From assembly GCA_965243635.1 (NCBI GenBank), contig OZ251574.1:2852001-2916000 (forward strand): a stretch of DNA of 64,000 bases, written 5' to 3'. Under the pieces are notes generated by a model. It did not search any database. It was given only the letters and a program-made list of their open reading frames with translations, and was not told the origin of the DNA. This DNA is from Rs1 sp000416275 (GTDB lineage Bacteria > Pseudomonadota > Gammaproteobacteria > Pseudomonadales > Balneatricaceae). Every line of letters begins with the position of its first letter. The first letter of the stretch is position 1. Both the position numbers and the translations under genes were made by a program. Shown piece after piece: positions 53,720 to 62,598 of this stretch.

Positions 53720-54964
53720 ATGCTGGATCATAAACTTGTTGTTAAAAGAAAACTCGCTAGTGGCAATACCGTTAAAGTAGGTGAACTCGCAGAAAATAAA
53801 AATGGCATATACTTTCAATACAATCAGCAATACTTAGCCCAATATGGAAATATTTCTCCCTTTGCTCTAGAGGAGTCCGCACAAGCCCAGCTCGGCCCAC
53901 AAGCACCGCATCAAAGACTTCAGGGGGTGTTTGCGGATAGCCTTCCCGACGGCTGGGGACTTTATCTAATGGATAAAATCTTCAGAATAAACGACATAAA
54001 TCCAGGCACTGTTACCCAACTTGAGCGTCTTGCATTCATTGGTGATAATTGCTTAGGCGCATTATATTATGAACCCTGCACAGCCCTTTCCACAGCCCCC
54101 TCACTAAACCACTCTATTCAAGAGTTGGGCGTGCAGGCAGTAGCCGAATTTGAAGGTACAGAGAGCCAATTGATTGAAAGTTTAATGAATACAGCGGGAT
54201 CGGGAGGCGCGAGACCAAAGCTAAATGCCACTCTTTTAGCCGACGGTACGTATAGCGCCAACAGAGACATAAGCGGAACGCCGAGCATTATTAAGCTCAC
54301 CTCAGAAAAATTCGACCTCGCCCACCAAGAGAGCTTAGTTGAGTACTGTTGTATGACACTGGCTAATCAATGCAACATAGATACGGCTAACTTTGATTTA
54401 TTCAAAATAGCAGAGAATAGATTCTGCTTAAGGCAAGATAGATTTGATTGTGTTGGCGATAATGGCCGCCTGCATATGATTTCGGCAAGCGGCCTACTCG
54501 ATGCATCCTATCGAGAGCCTTCTCTGGACTATATAGACCTCATCAAAGCCACTCGTATGATGTGCGGTGTTAATGATGCAAAAAAATTGATTAGCAGAGC
54601 GCTTTTCAACTTCTTGATTTGCAATCAAGATGATCATGCCAAAAACTTCGCCTTCCTATGTGACGACCATAACAACTGGCGCTTATCCCCTTTTTACGAT
54701 GTGCTTTACTCACCTTCTCCCTATAGAGAACATATGACCTCATTTGCCGGAGAAAGCGAAGCACCCAGTAAAAAATCACTTCAGTTAATGGCTAAACAAG
54801 CCGGCATTAAGCCAAATGACATCAAAGCCATTGCTCAAAATCTGATGGATAATATGCAAAATTTCAATCAAATTTTAAAAAATACTGGCGTATCTTCCAG
54901 CAGTAGCAAAACCATCATTAAAACAGTAGAGCAAAAATTAATGCTGTTAAATAAAGTAATATAA
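53720..54964 (+). CDS. hipA: HipA-type serine/threonine kinase toxin
   Basis: The 414-residue kinase has an N-terminal coupling domain (1-120) and the HipA kinase core: the glycine-rich SGGARPK (161-167), NQDDHAKNF (302-310) with catalytic aspartate, and LSPFYD (322-327) with the metal-binding aspartate. HipA of E. coli phosphorylates glutamyl-tRNA synthetase and stops growth. The gene starts 164 bp after hipB, an unusually wide gap, with its own possible promoter between. No inactivating change is seen. Confidence 0.88.
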   Translation: MLDHKLVVKRKLASGNTVKVGELAENKNGIYFQYNQQYLAQYGNISPFALEESAQAQLGPQAPHQRLQGVFADSLPDGWGLYLMDKIFRINDINPGTVTQLERLAFIGDNCLGALYYEPCTALSTAPSLNHSIQELGVQAVAEFEGTESQLIESLMNTAGSGGARPKLNATLLADGTYSANRDISGTPSIIKLTSEKFDLAHQESLVEYCCMTLANQCNIDTANFDLFKIAENRFCLRQDRFDCVGDNGRLHMISASGLLDASYREPSLDYIDLIKATRMMCGVNDAKKLISRALFNFLICNQDDHAKNFAFLCDDHNNWRLSPFYDVLYSPSPYREHMTSFAGESEAPSKKSLQLMAKQAGIKPNDIKAIAQNLMDNMQNFNQILKNTGVSSSSSKTIIKTVEQKLMLLNKVI

Positions 54965-54988
54965 GGCCGGATTCGATAATGCACTTGA

Positions 54989-55161
54989 CTAATTAGTTCC
55001 CATCCTGAAACAGTGAGCTACTGCGACAGCCCCACTAATCCAATCTAATCACCACTAGATATAGTTATTTGGAACAACCTAACGCCCATATCTAGTGTCG
55101 CTCATCTTGAACCATTGGATCAGCCTCGCTACGCGCCTGTTTCAGGATGAAAACTAATTAG
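54989..55161. repeat. 173-bp nested inverted repeat after hipA
   Basis: The outer arms CTAATTAGTT/AACTAATTAG and CATCCTGAAACAG/CTGTTTCAGGATG enclose an inner stem CACTAGATAT/ATATCTAGTG. It could be a MITE or a large structured spacer. Its right end runs into repeat C. Confidence 0.7.
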
Positions 55162-55163
55162 CC

Positions 55164-55394
55164 AGCCGCTCAGAATCGCCATTTCGGTAACTGCTTCCTC
55201 GATAACGGCTGCTGCGTAACTCTACCTCCTATATCCATATAATCGCAGGCTCAACGGTGCTTTTCGCGAGGTTGCCGACAAGGATGTCGGTACTTAGACT
55301 TTGCCGGGAGCAAAAAGTCTGCCTGTCGCTCCACTTCGTCAATTTAGTCAATCGCTCCGGCGACAATATCAAAGGGGGTTTGGTGGCTTCGTAG
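55164..55394 (+). repeat. Repeat C copy 2 (left part replaced)
   Basis: It begins at GCCGCTCAGAATCGCC, carries a module hairpin inserted after TTTTCGCGAG, and ends with GGTGGCTTCGTAGC. About 140 bp of tail follows, leading straight into copy 3 with no gene between. Confidence 0.78.
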
Positions 55395-55545
55395 CTAGAT
55401 CTTACGTACAGCGATACCTTTAAATACAATAATCATTAGTTCCAGAAATACCTACTGGATTATCCGCATATAGCAGTGATAAAAATAGGCTGTCTTATAT
55501 TTTAAAGAATCAATCTAGGATCTAGACAAAAAAACCATTGTAGGT

Positions 55546-55776
55546 GCGGTTTCGCTGCAGCGAGTTCATTTCTTTTTACGAAAAAAAGAAACCGAACCAA
55601 AGAAAATTTCGCCCCATATTATCGAAAGACTCCTACGCAATTAACTAATTTGACGGCCGCTCAGAATCGCCATCCATGGCTCAACTGTGCTTTTCGCGAC
55701 GTCCTGTCGCTCCACTTCGTCAATTTAGTCAATCGCTGCGGCGACAATATCAAAGGGGGTTTGGTGGCTTCGTAGC
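55546..55776 (+). repeat. Repeat C copy 3 (complete core)
   Basis: It runs from GCGGTTTCGCTGCAGCGAG to GGTGGCTTCGTAGC without the extra module hairpins. Its tail runs to about 55900, before abiEi. Confidence 0.85.
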
Positions 55777-56139
55777 AAGATTTTTAATGGGCTGAATTCT
55801 TTGTCTACAACAATCATAAACACTAGTAGTTTCAGCTGATTTATTAGTGACATGGCAGTGAGAAAAAGTGACTGTTCCATATTTTGTAGCCCCATATTTT
55901 TTCTTCTAAATTAGATAAATGTGTCCCTCTGTCTTTTCTTTAAATGATCGGCTATAGGGCTATAATTTATGTTAGTTAACGTTCCACCTCAACAGGTAGT
56001 CAATCTGTGCGGTGACAAAACTAGAACCCTGGTCTACAGCTAGTTACCTAATTAGCCATAATTTGTAGACACATAAAATTGCACAAGAAACTCAACAGGT
56101 ATACTATAGATTACATTAATCGACTGATTTAGTAGACCT

Positions 56140-56664
56140 ATGACTAAAAAAGAACACTTATTATCCATATTTTCAAGCGCTACTAAAGCAGGCGGTGGTA
56201 TCCATACTACTGCTGAATTGGCCTATATGCTCAATGAGAAAAACACCGCTGTATTTACTAAATTTTTATTTAACTGTGTAAAATCTGGTATTATTCGTAG
56301 AGTTGCTACAGGGATTTACGAAAGTGTTCTCACCCCCCCTGAACCCACTACTGCCATTTATAAAATAGCTAAAAAAATCCGTGCTGGCGTACTTAATTAC
56401 ATAAGCCTAGAAAGCCAACTAAGTCACACAGGCGATATTTCTCAAATACTCTGGGATAGGCTAACCATTATGACAAAAGGCCGAAATGGCACGTTTTCAA
56501 CCCCCTACGGCATAATTGAATTCACACATACTAAAAAGCCACTGCTGAAAATTGCACCAAACCTCTATCTCGATGAAAATATAAATATGTATCGCGCAAA
56601 CAGATTACAAGCAATCACAGATCTTAAAAATTGCAATAGAAACAAACATATGATGGAGAACTAG
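56140..56664 (+). CDS. abiEi: AbiEi-type antitoxin of a type IV system
   Basis: The 174-residue protein has an N-terminal winged helix (about 10-65: FTKFLFNCVKSGIIRRVATGIYE) and a C-terminal domain with YISLESQLSHTGDISQ, the AbiEi pattern. Such antitoxins repress the operon and counter the nucleotidyltransferase toxin without direct binding. It ends one base before abiEii. Confidence 0.83.
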   Translation: MTKKEHLLSIFSSATKAGGGIHTTAELAYMLNEKNTAVFTKFLFNCVKSGIIRRVATGIYESVLTPPEPTTAIYKIAKKIRAGVLNYISLESQLSHTGDISQILWDRLTIMTKGRNGTFSTPYGIIEFTHTKKPLLKIAPNLYLDENINMYRANRLQAITDLKNCNRNKHMMEN

Positions 56665-56665
56665 G

Positions 56666-57556
56666 ATGCTAAATAAATACATACGAGATATCCTTGCCGC
56701 TAATCCCGAGTATGCCGCGCTCACACCTGTCATAGAAAAAGAGATTCTCCATCACGACATAATGGATGTCATGGTAAAACAAGGCGCTATGCAATCTCTA
56801 GCATTCATCGGTGGCACTTCGCTACGCATGTGCTTCAACAGTTCTAGACTTTCAGAGGATTTGGATTTCAATGGCGGCCATAATTTTCAACCTTCTGATT
56901 TCAATGGCTTAGAAATTGATATCCAAGAATACCTGCAAAAAAAATATGAAACTCAAGTGTGGGTGAACAAACCTCAGGCGGATCAGCAAGGAAATACATC
57001 GTCATGGAATATCAGCATAGAAAAAGCAGCCAATAGGCCCGACCTACCACGCCAAAAAATGCATATCGACGTTTGTGCAATCCCCTCATTTGACACTCAA
57101 AATAGACCGTTAATAAATCACTATAACATCGTAGTCCCGACTGAAGGCCTATTAGTCCCCGTGCAATCGCTAGAAGAAACTCTGGCAGATAAATTTATTG
57201 CCTTAGCATATAGAGCAAGACGTATTAAACCTCGTGACATCTGGGATATCGTTTGGATAAAACAAAGAGGCATTGATGTTGCAACAGCGCTGATTGACCA
57301 GAAATTAGAGGCAAGAAAAAAAACAAAAGCAGACTTTATCCAAGCGCTTAACGTTCAAGTCGATAAGCTAATAGAAGATAAAATTGTCCACCAAGACTTT
57401 AACATGGAAATGAGTCGCTTCATTCCAAGCCAAATTAAAGCCAGAACGCTAGATAACCCAGATTATTGGCCTTACCTGCAAAATGAAATAAAGAGCATGT
57501 CAGAGCTCATTATCAATGAAAAAGCGCGAAAAAATCAATTTTATATGGGAATTTGA
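56666..57556 (+). CDS. abiEii: AbiEii-type nucleotidyltransferase toxin
   Basis: The 296-residue toxin has the nucleotidyltransferase motif GGTSLR (49-54) followed by R-SEDLDF (61-68), and a later HIDV strand and KFIALAYRARRIKPRDIWDI segment typical of AbiEii. Related toxins add nucleotides to tRNA ends or bind GTP, giving phage abortive infection. The frame is intact. Confidence 0.87.
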   Translation: MLNKYIRDILAANPEYAALTPVIEKEILHHDIMDVMVKQGAMQSLAFIGGTSLRMCFNSSRLSEDLDFNGGHNFQPSDFNGLEIDIQEYLQKKYETQVWVNKPQADQQGNTSSWNISIEKAANRPDLPRQKMHIDVCAIPSFDTQNRPLINHYNIVVPTEGLLVPVQSLEETLADKFIALAYRARRIKPRDIWDIVWIKQRGIDVATALIDQKLEARKKTKADFIQALNVQVDKLIEDKIVHQDFNMEMSRFIPSQIKARTLDNPDYWPYLQNEIKSMSELIINEKARKNQFYMGI

Positions 57557-57587
57557 AGCTTGGTATTGCTAGAAGCATCTAGCCCGA

Positions 57588-57751
57588 ATATTGCACCCAA
57601 AAGATTGCGTCCTAGCTTGCTCCTTGTTTTTACTGACTTTTCTTTCTAAATCAACCGGACGCACCAGTACGGCGCTCAATCGAAAAAAAGCCTGTAAAAA
57701 CAACTAGCGGCGCTATCATCAAGGCATTGCATGCAATATCCGGGCTAGTCT
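57588..57751 (+). repeat. Repeat D copy 1
   Basis: GCCCGAATATTGCA and TGCAATATCCGGGC form a 14-bp outer stem around a 136-bp interior that includes CCGGACGCACCAGTACGGCG. A second, reversed copy lies at 61433-61577. Confidence 0.72.
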
Positions 57752-57965
57752 TGCTGTCGGTATGTTCATCAATTGGACCAATGTGGCTAGCGGGCTGGTG
57801 GTTTCATAGCAGGTCATCATGTATAGCGATACTTTTATCTTAGATATTTTCTAGTCATATCAACTAGATTATCTGCAAACTTCAGTAATATAAAGAGCCG
57901 GTCTCATATTGTTATTTTTTTGTATTCACTTAATTATTACATTTTAAAATCAAGTGATTACGTGG

Positions 57966-58246
57966 GCGGTTTCGCTGCAGCGAGTTCATTTCTTTTTACG
58001 AAAAGCTTCCGCGTCCTGCTCACGCCCCTTACCTACATCCATGTAGGCAAAAAAGAAACCGAACCAAAGAGGCTCTTTGCCATTGCCGACAGGGATGTCG
58101 GTACTTAGAATTTGTCGGGAACAAAATTCTGCCGTGGCACCGCGTTATACCGTACATCCTGTACATAAATCGCCTGTCGCTCCACTTCGTCAATTTAGTC
58201 AATCGCTCCGGCGACAATATCAAAGGGGGTTTGGTGGCTTCGTAGC
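57966..58246 (+). repeat. Repeat C copy 4 (with module hairpins, centre deleted)
   Basis: It has GCGGTTTCGCTGCAGCGAG, the CCTACATCCATGTAGG and CCGACAGGGATGTCGG hairpins, then jumps to CGCCTGTCGCTCCACTTCG and ends GGTGGCTTCGTAGC. The left arm of the long inverted repeat is missing. Confidence 0.83.
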
Positions 58247-58370
58247 TAGGTTTTAATGAGCTGGATTATTTATCTACAACAATCAAAAACACTAGTAATT
58301 TTTGCTGATTTATTAGTAGCTTGCAGTGATATAAAACCACACTTTGGTTATTACTCAACAAAAATTGCGC

Positions 58371-58386
58371 CCTGTATCGATACAAG
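58371..58386. promoter_or_regulatory. Likely HigA operator 1
   Basis: The perfect palindrome TGTATCGATACA lies about 15 bp before higB. The second higBA copy has the longer form CCTGTATCGATACAGG at the same place. Confidence 0.65.
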
Positions 58387-58399
58387 TTACAACTCATGC

Positions 58400-58687
58400 A
58401 TGATAGAATCTTTTAAAGATAAATGGCTAGCTGATTATTATTGGCAAGGTACTAAGCATCGGCTAATACCGTCAACGCTAGAACGCAGCTTGCAGCGCAA
58501 GCTTGATCTCATCCATGTTGCCAGCGCCGAGTGCGACCTTAGATCCCCACCGGGTAACAGGTTTGAGCATTTATCCGGAAAACCTTCAGATTGGCGCTCT
58601 ATTCGTATCAACAAACAATATAGAATAATTTTCCAGTGGGATAGCGGTAAAGCTACAGAGCTATATCTTGATCCACACAAGTACTAA
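58400..58687 (+). CDS. higB: HigB-type toxin, copy 1
   Basis: The 95-residue RelE/HigB-fold ribosome-dependent mRNase has the pattern CDLRSPPGNRFEHLSG and WRSIRINKQYRIIFQW near its end. The start ATG 58400 (MIESFKDKWLADYY) is conserved in the second copy; the longer upstream frame lies in repeat C tail. It ends 10 bp before higA. Confidence 0.9.
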   Translation: MIESFKDKWLADYYWQGTKHRLIPSTLERSLQRKLDLIHVASAECDLRSPPGNRFEHLSGKPSDWRSIRINKQYRIIFQWDSGKATELYLDPHKY

Positions 58688-58697
58688 CGAGGTAACT

Positions 58698-59015
58698 ATG
58701 ACTTCTACTCTGCGCTTACCCGCACATCAACCCACCAGTATTGGTGAAATGCTGACTCTAGAGTTTCTGGAGCCTTTGAATATTACTCAAGGAAAGCTAG
58801 CAGCTGCGATGGGAGTTGGGCGTAAAACAGTCAATGAGCTATGCAACAACAAGCGCGCTATCACCGTAGAAACCGCCTTGATACTCGCTAAAGTGCTTAG
58901 TACTACTCCTGAGTTTTGGATTAATTTACAAACCCTAAATAATCTTTGGCATACGCAGCATAATGAAGTCTTACAGCAGAAGATTGAGAAGGCTACGGTG
59001 TTGATTGCGGCTTAA
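58698..59015 (+). CDS. higA: HigA-type antitoxin, copy 1
   Basis: The 105-residue XRE-family antitoxin has its helix-turn-helix at about 32-55 (ITQGKLAAAMGVGRKTVNELCNNKRAIT). It binds HigB and represses the operon. Its 3' flank of about 100 bp is nearly identical to that of copy 2. Confidence 0.92.
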   Translation: MTSTLRLPAHQPTSIGEMLTLEFLEPLNITQGKLAAAMGVGRKTVNELCNNKRAITVETALILAKVLSTTPEFWINLQTLNNLWHTQHNEVLQQKIEKATVLIAA

Positions 59016-59071
59016 GGGATCTAGCTCGATGCTTAAGAGCTCTAATAATTAAAAATCAAAGGATTGCGGGT

Positions 59072-59302
59072 GCGGTTTCGCTGCAGCGAGTTCATTTCTT
59101 TTTACGAAAAAAAGAAACCGAACCAAAGAAAATTTCGCCCCATATTGTCGAAAGACTCCTACGCGATTAACTAATTTGACGGCCGCTCAGAATCGCCATC
59201 CATGGCTCAACTGTGCTTTTCGCGACGTCCTGTCGCTCCACTTCATCAATTTAGTCAATCGCTCCGGCGACAATATCAAAGGGGGTTTGGTGGCTTCGTA
59301 GC
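59072..59302 (+). repeat. Repeat C copy 5 (complete core)
   Basis: It runs from GCGGTTTCGCTGCAGCGAG to GGTGGCTTCGTAGC. Its tail of about 140 bp leads directly into copy 6 with no gene in between, an apparently empty cassette. Confidence 0.85.
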
Positions 59303-59451
59303 TAAGTTTTAATGAGCTGGATTATTTATCTACAACAATCATAAACGCTAGTAATTTTTGCTGATTACTAGCGATATTGTAGTGAAAAAAGTGGCTGTCT
59401 TATGTTTTATAAGAATCAATCTAAGATTTAGACAAAAAAACCATTGCGCGT

Positions 59452-59800
59452 GCAGTTTCGCTGCAGCGAGTTCATTTATTTTTACGAAAAGCTTCCGCGT
59501 CCTGCTCACGCCCCTTACTTACGTCCTGTAAGCAAAAAAGAAACCGAACCAAAGAGGCTCTTTGCCATTGCTCACAGGGACGTGAGTACTTAGACTTTGC
59601 AGGAGCATAAAGTCTGTGCCGACAGGGGTGTCGGTACTTAGACTTTGCCGGGAGCAAAAAGTCTGCCTTGGCACCGCCAAATTGCTTACATGGATGTAAG
59701 TACTTAGTTTTTGTCAGGAACAAAAAACTGACCGTACATCCTGTACAAATACGCTCTATGACATTGCCTGCAGGGATGCAGGTACTTAGCGGTGAGAAAA
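59452..59800 (+). repeat. Repeat C copy 6 (module-rich, right end missing)
   Basis: After GCAGTTTCGCTGCAGCGAG come five micro-hairpins with different stems (near 59516, 59572, 59619, 59685 and 59767), each of the last four followed by TACTTAG. The long inverted repeat and the GGTGGCTTCGTAGC end are absent. Confidence 0.75.
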
Positions 59801-59848
59801 AGTGACTGCCCCATATTTTTCGAAACCTGATAATCAGCACATCTTTTA

Positions 59849-60094
59849 TTATCCCGCTAGCTCCAGTTCTTCATGAACAACACGTCTCAACATATCCTCT
59901 AATGGCTCGCCTTGACGCTCAACATGTGCCCGCAGAACATCATTAATCAAAGCCTGATAACTTCCACCTTCTTCAGTTTGTTCTTTAAACCAACCCACAA
60001 CAGGTTCGTCTAGTCTGATAGTAATGCGCTCTTTATTGTTAGATTTAACAACTGCACCTCTCTTTCCATCGCTAAAATCGTATTCATTTTTCAT
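59849..60094 (-). CDS. brnA: BrnA-type antitoxin
   Basis: The 81-residue ribbon-helix-helix antitoxin has the pattern ERITIRLDEPVVGWFKEQTEEGGSYQALINDVLRAHVE. It normally neutralises BrnT. It remains intact although its toxin gene is broken, and begins 3 bp after the brnT stop. Confidence 0.87.
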   Translation of the reverse strand: MKNEYDFSDGKRGAVVKSNNKERITIRLDEPVVGWFKEQTEEGGSYQALINDVLRAHVERQGEPLEDMLRRVVHEELELAG

Positions 60095-60097
60095 GAA

Positions 60098-60530
60098 TCA
60101 GCCCTCATAAGTTTTACGCTCTCGCTTGGTTGCTTTTCGAGCTGAAATAATGCGAATCACATCATTATCACGCTGCATATTAACGACGACAAGCATCTTT
60201 GATTGATGGTCTATACCTAGGAGGCTGTCCGAGAACTGGCTGACCTACTACGACCAAGCCTATTTGTGTCAAATTTAACGCTCATTATCGTTAAATAACG
60301 CGCTATTCTCCTCAAATGATCGCTAAATTTGACACAAATAGCCTTACTCTCGCTACGATCGCAGTTCTCGGACAGCCTCCTAGCGTTACAAACCGATGTT
60401 CACAGTACATACCTGAGTCTATTATTGTTAGTGCTAGATCATCAAAAAACACACCAACTGCATCTGCAAAATCGATGCCATGCTTTGCTAGATTGGATAT
60501 GCGTTTTGCTTCATCTCATTCAAATTTCAT
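60098..60530 (-). pseudogene. brnT: BrnT-type toxin gene, broken twice
   Basis: The N-terminal piece (MKFE-stop-DEAKRISNLAKHGIDFADAVGVFFDDLALTIID) and C-terminal piece (GIDHQSKMLVVVNMQRDNDVIRIISARKATKRERKTYEG) are parts of one BrnT mRNase. A TGA stands at codon 5 where the family has tryptophan, and a 159-bp element separates the halves. Removing the element and one CTAG copy restores HRFVTLGIDHQS. The toxin is therefore dead. Confidence 0.88.
60221..60379. mobile_element. 159-bp hairpin MITE in brnT
   Basis: Perfect 18-bp inverted ends, GAGGCTGTCCGAGAACTG and complement, stand next to a CTAG duplication (60217-60220 and 60380-60383). A second inner pair of about 20 bp (GCCTATTTGTGTCAAATTTA and complement) makes almost the whole element one hairpin. 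A 4-bp CTAG target suggests an IS5-type parent. Confidence 0.88.
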
Positions 60531-60662
60531 AGATCAATTGTATGCCGTTTGTACATATAAAGCGATACATTAATACTTCTTGATCTTTTCTTTATTTTTA
60601 AATTCGTCTGACAGGCAAGTTTGATTAGCTTCTCAATTCACAAAGTACTAATGAGGTAATTT

Positions 60663-60977
60663 ATGACTTCTACTCTGCGCTTACCCGCACATCAACCCAC
60701 CAGTATTGGTGAAATGCTGACACTAGAGTTTCTGCAGCCTTTGAATATTACTCAAGGAAAGCTAGCAGCTGCGATGGGAGTTGGACGTAAAACAGTCAAT
60801 GAGCTATGCAACAACAAGCGCGCTATCACCGTAGAAACCGCATTGATACTCGCTAAGCTCTTAACTACTCCTGAGTTTTGGATTAATTTACAAACCCTAA
60901 ATAATCTTTGGCATACGCAGCATAATGAAGTCTTACAGCAGAAGATTGAGAAGGCTACGGTGTTGATTGCGGCTTAA
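60663..60977 (+). CDS. higA: HigA-type antitoxin, orphan copy 2
   Basis: The 104-residue protein is nearly identical to copy 1, with one codon lost around LAKLLTTPEFW and E changed to Q in LQPLN. No higB precedes it; only the last 20-odd bases of a higB end (CACAAAGTACTAATGAGG) remain. It could still neutralise HigB from the other copies. Confidence 0.88.
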   Translation: MTSTLRLPAHQPTSIGEMLTLEFLQPLNITQGKLAAAMGVGRKTVNELCNNKRAITVETALILAKLLTTPEFWINLQTLNNLWHTQHNEVLQQKIEKATVLIAA

Positions 60978-61032
60978 GGGATCTAGCTCGATGCTTAAGA
61001 GCTCTAATAATTAAAAATCAAAGGATTGCGGG

Positions 61033-61314
61033 TGCGGTTTCGCTGCAGCGAGTTCATTTCTTTTTACGAAAAAAAGAAACCGAACCAAAGAGGCTCTTTG
61101 CCATCCTTGGCACCGCCAAATACCGTACATCCTGTACATAAAAAGTTCGCCCCATATTGTCGAAAGACTCCTACGCGATTAACTAATTTGACGGCCGCTC
61201 AGAATCGCCATCCATGGCTCAACTGTGCTTTTCGCGACGTCCTGTCGCTCCACTTCATCAATTTAGTCAATCGCTCCGGCGACAATATCAAAGGGGGTTT
61301 GGTGGCTCCGTAGC
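61033..61314 (+). repeat. Repeat C copy 7 (complete core)
   Basis: It runs from GCGGTTTCGCTGCAGCGAG to GGTGGCTCCGTAGC and contains a GTACATCCTGTAC module hairpin. The higA-to-repeat stretch before it duplicates that at 58.7-59.1 kb. Confidence 0.85.
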
Positions 61315-61432
61315 AAGATTTTACGTGCAGCCATATTTTTAACTGCATAATCATTAGTCACAGAAATATCTACTGGATTATCCGCATATAGCAGTGACAA
61401 AAATAGCCCGTCCCATATTTTCTCTTATAACA

Positions 61433-61577
61433 GCGCCACTAATTGTTTTTACAGGTTTTTTTCGATTGAGCACCGTACTGGTGCGTCCGGTCGATTGAGA
61501 AAGAAACGTCTGTAAAATCAAGAAACAAGCTAGTGCATGATATCTGTGTGCAATATTCGGGTTAGCACTAGCGCTTT
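61433..61577 (-). repeat. Repeat D copy 2 (reverse orientation)
   Basis: It matches the reverse complement of 57588-57751 over CAATTGTTTTTACAGG-type and CACCGTACTGGTGCGTCCGG segments, with the GCAATATTCGGGTTAGC end on the right. Confidence 0.65.
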
Positions 61578-61981
61578 CAATATTTTCATCTGTGCTGCGG
61601 TTAAATTATCTTGTCGACTTTTAGGGTATGCGAGCAACATTTAAATTTGTAGTCTTCAGTTATCCAATGAGATAACCGCCTAGCTACTGCACTCAATAGT
61701 ACGGCATCAAAACCCGACTCAATATGCTTATTTACACCCGGCGAAAATCGATAACAACGAGATTGATATGCTCTGTATGCCTGAGGCGCTTAGGACTCAA
61801 TAGCATGTTCCTCAGTAAATATATCAGTCTCTTTGAAAACAATATTCATGAGCAACCAAGCTAATACAATGTATTAGATGCTACCATATTGTATTAGTAG
61901 CTAACCAGTTATTCCAATCTATAATTTTTCTCCTCACTAACAAAAACTGCACCCTGTATCGATACAGGTTACAATTTATGC
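61578..61981. other. Intergenic before higBA copy 3
   Basis: A likely operator palindrome lies at 61953-61968. The rest is AT-rich, with short inverted repeats (TACAATGTATTAG, CATATTGTATTAG at about 61865-61900) and no supported gene. Confidence 0.45.
61953..61968. promoter_or_regulatory. Likely HigA operator 2
   Basis: The perfect 16-bp palindrome CCTGTATCGATACAGG lies 13 bp before higB copy 2. Confidence 0.68.
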
Positions 61982-62269
61982 ATGATCGAATCTTTTAAAG
62001 ATAAATGGCTGGCTGATTACTATTGGCAAGGCACTAAGCATCGGCTAATAACGTCAACGCTAGAAAGTAGCTTGCAGCGCAAGCTCGATCTCATCCATGT
62101 TGCCAGCGCCGAGTGCGACCTTAGATCCCCACCGGGTAACAGGTTTGAGCATTTATCCGGAAAACTTTCAAATTGGTGCTCTATTCGTGTCAACAAACAA
62201 CATCGATTAATTTTTAAGTGGAATAGCGGTAAAGCAACAGACCTATATCTTGATCCACACAAGTATTAA
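61982..62269 (+). CDS. higB: HigB-type toxin, copy 2
   Basis: This 95-residue toxin is highly similar to the one at 58.4 kb, with about a dozen substitutions (for example LESSL for LERSL, and WCSIRVNKQHRLIFKW). The drift is higher than between the linked higA genes. The frame is intact. Confidence 0.9.
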   Translation: MIESFKDKWLADYYWQGTKHRLITSTLESSLQRKLDLIHVASAECDLRSPPGNRFEHLSGKLSNWCSIRVNKQHRLIFKWNSGKATDLYLDPHKY

Positions 62270-62280
62270 CGAGGTAATTT

Positions 62281-62598
62281 ATGACTTCTACTCTGCGCTT
62301 ACCCGCACATCAACCCACCAGTATTGGTGAAATGCTGACACTAGAGTTTCTGGAACCTTTGAATATTACTCAAGGAAAGCTAGCAGCTGCGATGGGAGTT
62401 GGACGTAAAACAGTCGATGAGCTATGCAACAACAAGCGCGCTATCACCGTAGAAACCGCCTTGATACTCGCTAAAGTGCTTAGCACTACTCCTGAGTTTT
62501 GGATTAATTTACAAACCCTAAATAATCTTTGGCATACGCAGCATAATGAAGTGTTACAGCAGAAGATTGAGAAGGCTACGGTGTTGATTGCGGCTTAA
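62281..62598 (+). CDS. higA: HigA-type antitoxin, copy 3
   Basis: The 105-residue protein differs from copy 1 by one visible residue (VDELCNN for VNELCNN). It starts 11 bp after higB copy 2. The three HigA proteins should cross-neutralise. Confidence 0.92.
   Translation: MTSTLRLPAHQPTSIGEMLTLEFLEPLNITQGKLAAAMGVGRKTVDELCNNKRAITVETALILAKVLSTTPEFWINLQTLNNLWHTQHNEVLQQKIEKATVLIAA

Noticed and set aside
58029..58223. Open frames across repeat C (also 59472-59840 and 61026-61313)
   Set aside because: They cover hairpin modules of the repeat, have no ribosome-binding site, and differ by frameshift between copies.
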